Shown piece after piece: positions 1-5,297 of a DNA stretch of 6,688 nucleotides (positions are counted from its first letter, which is position 1; the number at the start of each line of letters is the position of its first letter). A program made the position numbers and the translations under genes. The stretch comes from Treponema sp. (GTDB taxonomy: Bacteria > Spirochaetota > Spirochaetia > Treponematales > Breznakiellaceae), in assembly GCA_031266635.1 (NCBI GenBank), contig JAISAN010000189.1, positions 1-6,688 on the forward strand, in the 5' to 3' direction. The notes below the pieces were generated by a model. It did not search any database. It was not told the DNA's origin and saw only the letters and a program-made list of their open reading frames with translations.

Positions 1-878
1 CCGCTTAACAGCGCAAAGGCAATCACAAACAGCCAGTAAAACACAAAATGTTTTATGCCTAACACGATTTTGAGCGCCCCTAAATTGGTGATTTTCGTTG
101 CCGGGCCGGTTATCATAAACGAGGCGGCGGAACCCATGGTCATTCCACTCAAGAGCCACGCTTGAAGCAATGGGATTGTGCCGCCACCGCATACATACAG
201 AGGCACCCCGATAGTCGCCGCCATTAACACACCGAACCCCCTGTTTCCGCCAAACAGTTTCCCAAAAGCATCGGGCGGCACATAGCGTTGAAAAAGCGCG
301 GAAAGAACAATGCCGGTAAGAAAATACAAACCGGTCGCCTTGACGTTCCTGCCGAAATTTTTAAGGAAGCGTAGCGCCGGATTCGGATCCGTATCACGGC
401 TTGCCATATTTTCAAATTTGGTGAAAGTGAAAAACGGTCTGTTCCTGAAAAACAGTCTGACGCAAAGCCCCGCCAACGCGCCGCAGAAAAAACAACTCAC
501 GAAACGGATAACAAGCGCCGCAGGCCCCAGAGCCGCGCTGTAAAAGAGCAGTTGGGGATTAAGGAGAATTGAACTCATGCAAAAGGCGGCGATCCAGTCT
601 TCGGCCATTCCTTTCTCGGCAAAGGAGGCGGCAATCGGGATAGTGCCGTACATACAAAGTGGGGAGGCAATGCCCAACAGCGAGGCGGGAACCACGCCGA
701 AAGCGCCCATTTTCGTGTTCCGCATTTTAACAAAAAGGTCATGGATTTTTTCCTTGCCGAACACGGAAACCAGGGAACCCAGCGCCATTCCCAGCACCCA
801 GTACCAAACAATCTGATGGAACTGGATTGAGAAATAGTACCAGAAATAGATAAGTTCCCTTTTCGCCAGTTCAATCAT
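1..878 (-). CDS. YraQ/DUF318 (ArsP-like) membrane permease, 3' end off window
   Basis: An open frame runs from ATG at 878-876 to the left edge, giving 292 residues with no stop; the C-terminus is missing. It is an inner-membrane protein with hydrophobic segments at about 24-40, 58-84, 95-142 (probably two), 182-197, 214-245, 249-275 and 277-292. Two related half-site motifs mark the family: PLCMYGTIP (73-81) and PLYVCGGGTIP (226-236). They are followed by SSILLNPQL and MITGPATKITNLGA, consistent with an internally duplicated permease. Known relatives include organoarsenical exporters (ArsP) and many permeases of unknown substrate; no substrate can be assigned here. The start is chosen because the family-like N-terminus MIELAKRELIYFWYYF begins there and an in-frame stop lies at 882-884. 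No good Shine-Dalgarno sits at normal distance from this ATG; a strong one instead precedes an overlapping mini-ORF at 900. Arginine codons are mostly AGA/AGG/CGT/CGC, unlike the CGG-dominated efflux genes. Family call is fairly sure; function is not. Confidence 0.85.
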   Translation of the reverse strand, partial: MIELAKRELIYFWYYFSIQFHQIVWYWVLGMALGSLVSVFGKEKIHDLFVKMRNTKMGAFGVVPASLLGIASPLCMYGTIPIAASFAEKGMAEDWIAAFCMSSILLNPQLLFYSAALGPAALVIRFVSCFFCGALAGLCVRLFFRNRPFFTFTKFENMASRDTDPNPALRFLKNFGRNVKATGLYFLTGIVLSALFQRYVPPDAFGKLFGGNRGFGVLMAATIGVPLYVCGGGTIPLLQAWLLSGMTMGSAASFMITGPATKITNLGALKIVLGIKHFVFYWLFVIAFALLS

Positions 879-900
879 CAGTTAAGCCGCACCAGTTCAT
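871..900 (-). CDS. Possible 9-codon leader ORF overlapping the permease start
   Basis: ATG at 900-898 opens a frame encoding MNWCGLTDD that stops with TGA at 873-871. The permease ATG (878-876) lies inside its last codons in another frame. A purine run, GAGGGGGG (908-915), ends 7 nt upstream of this ATG, which is near-ideal spacing, while the permease ATG has no comparable site. This suggests translation could begin here and couple to, or reinitiate at, the permease start. It could also be chance, or the remnant of a shifted N-terminus. No homology is recognisable in so short a peptide. Confidence 0.25.
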   Translation of the reverse strand: MNWCGLTDD

Positions 901-907
901 ACGCCTG

Positions 908-915
908 CCCCCCTC
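908..915 (-). promoter_or_regulatory. Shine-Dalgarno-like site before the permease leader
   Basis: The minus strand reads GAGGGGGG here, 7 nt before ATG at 900 and about 29 nt before the permease ATG at 878. It lies in the 60-bp gap between the pump stop codon and the permease. I see no rho-independent terminator in that gap (only a 4-bp ACAG/CTGT dyad near 936-949, without a following T-run), so read-through from the pump operon into the permease is possible. Confidence 0.4.
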
Positions 916-938
916 TACCGCCTATAACACGCATACAG

Positions 939-3900
939 TTAATCCTGTAATTTTTTTTCCTTCCGCTTTTCCACGATACGGTAAACCACGGGGATAAAAA
1001 ACAGGGTGATGAAGGTGGAGCTGAAAAGGCCGCCGAAGATGCTCTGGCCCAGGGGGGCGTAAATCTCCGACCCTTCCCCGCCGCCCAGGGCCAGGGGGAA
1101 AACTCCCAGCAGGGTGGTAAGGGTCGTCATGAGGATAGGTTTGAGGCGGGAGACGGACCCGGCGATAATGGCTTCGTCCAGGGGCATTTTGTCCCGGTCC
1201 CGGAGCAGATTGGTATAATCGATCAGCACAATGGCGTTGTTGACCACCACTCCCGCCAGGGCGATGATCCCCAGCAGGGACACAATATTGAGGGACGAGC
1301 CGAAGAGGAGAAGCCCACCGGTAATGCCGATCATGGTGAAGGGAATGGAAGACATGATAAGCAGGGGCTGGGTGAACCGTTCAAACTGAATCGCCATGAC
1401 GGCGTACACCAGGAATACGGCCACCGCCAAAACCAGAATCAGGGAACGGAATGAGGAGAGCATCTCCTCCGCCGTACCGCCGATCTGCCAGCTTACGCCG
1501 GGAACCAGCCCCCGGCTGTTGATAAGCTCCGTTACCCGGCGGGAAGTTTCCCGGACGTTGGGGTCTTTAAGGCCGGCGCTCACGGTGATTGACCGGGATT
1601 TATTGTGGTGAACAATTTGGGAAATTTTTTCCGTTGTTTCCAGTTCCGCCAGATTCGCCATAGACACGGTATGTTCCCCGGCGTTCAACTGCAGGCCGTA
1701 GAGAATATCCTGGGGGATGATCCCGCCGGTCAGGTTGGTCCGCAATTCAATGGGAATACTGGCGGTCCCGTTCTGGTAGGTCCCCAGGGAAAGGCCGTTA
1801 AAAATGATCCGGTTCATCCGGGCGCTCTGGGCGGCGGAAAGCCCCAGGGTTCCCAGATACTGGTGGATCAGCCGGGCGGTCATTTCCCGCTGGTTAAAGC
1901 GGATGTTCATATCCGTGCTGGCCACGTTAGGGTCTTCATCCATATATCCCCGGACCCGTTCCGCCCCGGCGATCACCTGATCGAGGCTGCTGCCGTAGAT
2001 CGTTACCGCAAAACCGGCGCCCCCGGTGGCCAGGGACAGCAGGCTGGACACGCCGCCGTTGCTGAAACTGCCCTTCAGATCCGGGATACGCCGGGGGATC
2101 TCCCGCTGCAGCTCATTGACAATCTCCACCACATGGCGTTTCCGGCGGCTGACCTTGGACAGCTTGAGGACGCCGTATGCCCGGTTGTGTTCCACCCCCA
2201 TCGCAAAGGCGCCGGTCTGCCCCGCCACAAAATAGGAAGCGTCCAGTTCGGGAACCAGCCGCTGAATTTCCTGTTCCAGCAGGATAGTCTTGTCCCTGGT
2301 CATCTCCAGGGTATAACCGCCGGGCGTTTCAATATCAACCTGAATTTCCGCCATGTCCGTCTGGGCCAGAAATTCAAAGCCCAGCAGCCGGAACGAGAGG
2401 ACGCTCAGGATCAGGAGAACCAGGGTTCCCAGGAGAAAGGACCGGCGGGAGTTCAGCGCGCCCCGGAGGAATTTTTGATAGGCGGCGGAAAGCCAGTCCA
2501 TACTCCGGTCCATGGGCGCGGCGATCCGGCCGCCCCAGCTCTTCGGGTCCTCCCGGCGCAGAAAAAGGGCGGAAAGAAAGGGTACCACGATAATCGCCAC
2601 AAAGAGGGAACTGAAAAGGGCAAAGATGATGGTCCAGGCCACATCCCGCAGGATAATTCCCGCCAGGCCCGATAAAAACAGAATGGGAAAAAACGCTGCC
2701 AGCGTGGTCGCCGTGGAAGCCACTACCGCGGAACCTACTTCATCGGTTCCCAGGGAAGCCGCCGCTTTGGCATCCATGCCGTGGTCGAAATGGCGCTGAA
2801 TGTTTTCCAGTACCACGATGGACGCGTCCACCACCATGCCGATGGCGGCGGTGAGGCCCCCCAGGGTGATGAGGTCCAGGCTTGAACCCTTGACCCAGAG
2901 GCCGATAAAGGTGAAAAGAATGGACAGGGGAATGGCCAGGCCGATGATCAGGGTGGTATTACGGTTGTGGAGAAACAAAAACAGAATCAGAACCGCCAGC
3001 AGGGCCCCCATGACCGCGGATACGGCCACCGAATTCATGGACATGCCGATGTTTTCGCTGTCATCCTTGAGGTACAGAAACGACAAAGCCCCCCCGTAAT
3101 CCGCTTTCATATCTTCCAGAAAGCGGCGGCTTTCCCGGCTGATGGCGATGCTGTCGCCCTCCCGCTGTTTATAGATAAAAAGCAGCACCGAATCTTTCCC
3201 GCCGCTGATCACATAGTTGTCCCGGCGATCTTCCCGGACGGCAATATCCGCCGCGTCCCGCAGGCGTATATACCGGCCGTCCCGGAAGGCCAGAACCTGA
3301 TCCTCAATTTCGGCGATGGATTCATAGCGGCCTTCGGTCCTGACGTTCAGGTTGTAACCCTGGTACACGCCGTTTCCTCCCGGCAGGGACACGTTAAAAG
3401 CGGGAAGGATTTGGGCTATATCCAGCACCGAAAGGCCCAGGTCCTGCAGCCTGTCCATGTCCACGGCAATTTCTACCACATCTTCGCTGCCGCCGTTCAT
3501 GCTTACCTGGGCAACCCCGCTTATCCGGGAAAGGGCCGGAATAATATCGTCCCGGCAGAGCCGCGAAAGTTCCGGCCGGTCTCCCTGCCCTTCCGCCAGA
3601 ATGGTCATCACCGGAAGCTGGGAACTGCTGTAGGCAAAAATTTCCGGGGGCCCGGAAATATCGCCGGGAAGCTCCGCCATAACGTTGTTTATTTTTTCCC
3701 GGATATCGGGGATCCGCGTTTTGGTATCTTCCCCGTAATTCAACTGGAGGGTGATCATGGAAACGGAATTCCGGGAAACGGAATTCATCGCCTTCACATT
3801 TTCCAGAGTTCCCAGGGATTCTTCCAGCGGATCGGTGATTTCCTTTTCAATGTCCTCAGGCCCCACCCCCGGCCAGGTGGTAACTATCACCAGGGTGGGC

Positions 3901-4025
3901 ATATTGATTTCCGCGATAAGGTTCCGGCGCAGGTTAACGGCGGCGATAAGCCCGAACACCAGCAGCACTATGAGGCACATCAAAATTACCTTGGGATGCT
4001 TAATCGAGTAATCGGCGATTTTCAT
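939..4025 (-). CDS. RND-family efflux pump, inner-membrane subunit (AcrB/HAE1-like)
   Basis: The complete 1028-residue product matches the usual length of RND pumps. It is the proton-driven engine of a tripartite efflux system, trimeric in known relatives. Topology fits the family: TM1 at about 12-31, a first periplasmic porter region to about 330, TM2-TM6 at about 331-490, TM7 at about 529-549, a second periplasmic region to about 860, and TM8-TM12 at about 861-1015. In TM4 the family signature reads GMVVDASIVVLENI (396-409), so the proton-relay Asp is present (D400), but the second Asp of AcrB is Ala401. In TM10, GVVVNNAIVLIDY (925-937) has Asn where AcrB has its relay Lys. This is a common variant in AcrB-like pumps of other phyla and does not suggest inactivity. 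The ATG overlaps the adaptor stop as ATGA (4022-4025) and lacks a clear Shine-Dalgarno of its own, implying translational coupling. Substrate is unknown; drugs, lipids and envelope precursors are all possible. The heavy-metal (HME) subfamily is less likely. Confidence 0.96.
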   Translation of the reverse strand: MKIADYSIKHPKVILMCLIVLLVFGLIAAVNLRRNLIAEINMPTLVIVTTWPGVGPEDIEKEITDPLEESLGTLENVKAMNSVSRNSVSMITLQLNYGEDTKTRIPDIREKINNVMAELPGDISGPPEIFAYSSSQLPVMTILAEGQGDRPELSRLCRDDIIPALSRISGVAQVSMNGGSEDVVEIAVDMDRLQDLGLSVLDIAQILPAFNVSLPGGNGVYQGYNLNVRTEGRYESIAEIEDQVLAFRDGRYIRLRDAADIAVREDRRDNYVISGGKDSVLLFIYKQREGDSIAISRESRRFLEDMKADYGGALSFLYLKDDSENIGMSMNSVAVSAVMGALLAVLILFLFLHNRNTTLIIGLAIPLSILFTFIGLWVKGSSLDLITLGGLTAAIGMVVDASIVVLENIQRHFDHGMDAKAAASLGTDEVGSAVVASTATTLAAFFPILFLSGLAGIILRDVAWTIIFALFSSLFVAIIVVPFLSALFLRREDPKSWGGRIAAPMDRSMDWLSAAYQKFLRGALNSRRSFLLGTLVLLILSVLSFRLLGFEFLAQTDMAEIQVDIETPGGYTLEMTRDKTILLEQEIQRLVPELDASYFVAGQTGAFAMGVEHNRAYGVLKLSKVSRRKRHVVEIVNELQREIPRRIPDLKGSFSNGGVSSLLSLATGGAGFAVTIYGSSLDQVIAGAERVRGYMDEDPNVASTDMNIRFNQREMTARLIHQYLGTLGLSAAQSARMNRIIFNGLSLGTYQNGTASIPIELRTNLTGGIIPQDILYGLQLNAGEHTVSMANLAELETTEKISQIVHHNKSRSITVSAGLKDPNVRETSRRVTELINSRGLVPGVSWQIGGTAEEMLSSFRSLILVLAVAVFLVYAVMAIQFERFTQPLLIMSSIPFTMIGITGGLLLFGSSLNIVSLLGIIALAGVVVNNAIVLIDYTNLLRDRDKMPLDEAIIAGSVSRLKPILMTTLTTLLGVFPLALGGGEGSEIYAPLGQSIFGGLFSSTFITLFFIPVVYRIVEKRKEKKLQD
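3759..3786. repeat. 15-bp-period tandem repeat inside the RND gene
   Basis: The 13-mer GGAAACGGAATTC occurs at 3759-3771 and again at 3774-3786, offset by exactly five codons. On the coding strand it produces NSVSRNSVSM at residues 81-90 of the pump, in the first porter domain just before the ITLQLNYGED strand. Being in frame it leaves the gene intact. It may be a small local duplication or coincidental codon similarity. Confidence 0.6.
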
Positions 4026-5116
4026 GAACCGTCCGCTTCGCCGGGCGAAAGAATATTCAGCCGCTGGCCGGGAGAAATAAAATGCTGCCCTTCAAGAATG
4101 AAGCGGGTGGATTCATAATCTTCGGGGATTTGGAAAAATTCGCCGTTGAAAAAATCCGGGACATATTCAATAAACCGGGCCCGGTCTTCCCCGTCCGCGT
4201 ACCAGAGACGGTTTTGGGAAGCCCTGACCCGCAGGGGAAGCCGGTGCACTTCTTCCCGGCTTTCCAGCACAAATGACACCTTTACAAACATTCCCGGCCT
4301 GATGCCTTTGGCGGCGGCGCCGGGAATGGCGTATTCCACCAGGAAGCTCCGGTTCTCCGGGGACACATAGGGCGCCAGGTTCAGGGGCCGGAGGGGGAAC
4401 TCCTCATCCCCCAGGGCGGGAACCTGTATGCGGACCGGCATATCCTCCCAGTGTTCCGCGAAAAAGCGGTAGTGAACCTCCGGGACCGCCGCCTTGATCC
4501 GCAGATCTTCCAGGTCCCCCAGCGTTGCCAGCGGCATCCCCGCGCTTACCGTGCCGCCTTCGGTACTGTGCCGCGCCAGCACCACGCCGTCTATGGGAGA
4601 GCGGATGGTCGCGTAATCAAGATTGAGCCGGGCAAGCTCGTACTGGGCCCTGGCGGCCTCAAAGGCGGTCCGGGCCTCTTCGAACTGCTGGCGGGTGGCG
4701 GCCTCCCCGGCGTACAGATTGTTCACCCGCTCAAAGGTTGACCGGGCGGTGAGAAAGGCCGCTTGGGCCTGGAGGTAGGTCTGATTATAGGGAGCGGGGT
4801 CTACCTGGGCCACCATATCGTCCCGGATCAGGGCCCTGCCCGGATCGGCGTCCAGCCGCATCAGCGTACCCCCCACCCGGGAAACCAGGGTAATGAGCCG
4901 CCCGGTTTCCACCCGGCTGCTGAGGCCGATGGTTTTTTCTATGGCCCCCCGCTGGGGATACCGGGTGATGACCGGGGCAAGAAATTCCTCCTCCTCCTGG
5001 CCGGCCTTTCCCAGCGTGAACCAGAGGATCAGGCCCAGCAGCAGAATCAACGCCGCAAAAACGCCTATCTTAAAGGGCGATATGTTTCGGGGCCTTCGGG
5101 AATTTGTCTCTATCAA
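4022..5116 (-). CDS. RND efflux periplasmic adaptor (HlyD/AcrA-type membrane fusion protein)
   Basis: The 364-residue adaptor links the inner-membrane pump to the outer-membrane channel. An N-terminal membrane anchor spans about 17-36 after a basic leader; there is no lipobox Cys, so it is held by a TM helix rather than a lipid. A first half-lipoyl segment lies at about 70-106 and an alpha-helical hairpin at about 107-165. The hairpin tip carries R130-x3-L134-x6-T141, matching the R-x3-L-x6-S TolC-contact motif with Thr for Ser. The second lipoyl half (LDYATIRSPIDGVVLARHS, 166-184) and beta-barrel (about 203-285) follow; the membrane-proximal part to 364 seems short. The start codon is TTG (5116-5114), chosen because AGGGGGA lies 4 nt upstream and no ATG or GTG occurs before the in-frame stop at 5189-5191. 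It is first in a two-gene operon, overlapping the pump by ATGA. Family assignment is secure. Confidence 0.95.
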   Translation of the reverse strand: MIETNSRRPRNISPFKIGVFAALILLLGLILWFTLGKAGQEEEEFLAPVITRYPQRGAIEKTIGLSSRVETGRLITLVSRVGGTLMRLDADPGRALIRDDMVAQVDPAPYNQTYLQAQAAFLTARSTFERVNNLYAGEAATRQQFEEARTAFEAARAQYELARLNLDYATIRSPIDGVVLARHSTEGGTVSAGMPLATLGDLEDLRIKAAVPEVHYRFFAEHWEDMPVRIQVPALGDEEFPLRPLNLAPYVSPENRSFLVEYAIPGAAAKGIRPGMFVKVSFVLESREEVHRLPLRVRASQNRLWYADGEDRARFIEYVPDFFNGEFFQIPEDYESTRFILEGQHFISPGQRLNILSPGEADGS

Positions 5117-5120
5117 AAAA

Positions 5121-5127
5121 TCCCCCT
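5121..5127 (-). promoter_or_regulatory. Strong ribosome binding site for the TTG-started adaptor
   Basis: The minus strand reads AGGGGGA here, followed by TTTT and then TTG at 5116. This purine-rich site with short spacing is the main reason for accepting the non-ATG start. A TTG start may moderate translation of the adaptor and, through the ATGA overlap, of the pump. Confidence 0.65.
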
Positions 5128-5140
5128 TTGGATTACATTG

Positions 5141-5207
5141 GACTTGTTCGACAACGCGAACCTTCGGTTCGTTGCTGGTTGTCGCGGACTAAAGTCCGGC
5201 ACAAGTC
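5141..5207. other. Nested inverted repeats predicted to form a three-way junction
   Basis: Three sets of exact inverted repeats nest without conflict. The closing stem is GACTTGT (5141-5147) with ACAAGTC (5201-5207). Arm one pairs CGACAAC (5149-5155) with GTTGTCG (5178-5184) and continues, across a 1/6-nt internal loop, as CGAACC (5157-5162) with GGTTCG (5166-5171) around a TTC loop. Arm two pairs CGGAC (5185-5189) with GTCCG (5194-5198) around TAAA and directly abuts arm one. All 25 pairs are Watson-Crick, so either strand could fold as RNA or as single-stranded DNA. It lies between divergent efflux genes. It could be a small palindromic intergenic repeat, an RNA leader, or a cluster of operator sites. 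The pairing is seen directly; the function is inference, and I recognise no named family. Confidence 0.6.
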
Positions 5208-5209
5208 TT

Positions 5210-5231
5210 ACAAAATGCTCCGCATTTTTGT
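5210..5231. other. Fourth hairpin adjoining the three-way junction
   Basis: AAAATGC (5212-5218) pairs exactly with GCATTTT (5222-5228) around a TCC loop. Two more pairs (5210-5211 with 5230-5231) form if T5229 is bulged. The stem is mostly A-T and is not followed by a clean T-run, so it is a poor rho-independent terminator. Its 3-nt pyrimidine loop resembles that of arm one of the neighbouring fold (TTC), suggesting the two belong to one element of about 90 bp. Confidence 0.5.
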
Positions 5232-5297
5232 TGGTTTTAAGCGGAAGGTATGAAAAGAATACGCAAAAATACTGAAAACAGCAAGTCAAGCTCCACC

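Noticed and set aside
577..816. Plus-strand frame with an apparent AAGGAG site upstream
   Set aside because: The site is well placed by chance, but the frame is antisense to conserved permease motifs and its product resembles nothing.
575..874. 99-codon minus-strand frame beginning MNWRKG
   Set aside because: It is a shifted frame of the permease; the frame starting at 878 carries the conserved membrane motifs and runs unbroken to the edge.
1605..2675. 356-codon plus-strand open frame opposite the RND gene
   Set aside because: It lies wholly antisense to a secure RND coding region; the translation is low-complexity, rich in Gly, Gln, His and Pro, with no recognisable domain, as expected for a shadow frame in GC-rich DNA.
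2967..4118. 383-codon plus-strand open frame opposite the RND and adaptor genes
   Set aside because: It is antisense to two well-supported genes, spans their junction and shows no family features.
5132..5160. Possible minus-strand promoter with TGTAAT (5132-5137) as -10 and TTCGCG (5155-5160) as -35
   Set aside because: The spacing is 17, but the -35 is poor and transcription would begin inside the adaptor ribosome binding site, leaving too little leader.
5141..5231. CRISPR array or tRNA
   Set aside because: There are no direct repeats with spacers, and the branched fold lacks a D-arm, anticodon arm and T-arm with the conserved tRNA residues.
5210..5236. Rho-independent terminator
   Set aside because: The stem is A-T rich and the T-run is part of the stem rather than following it; no upstream plus-strand gene needs termination here.
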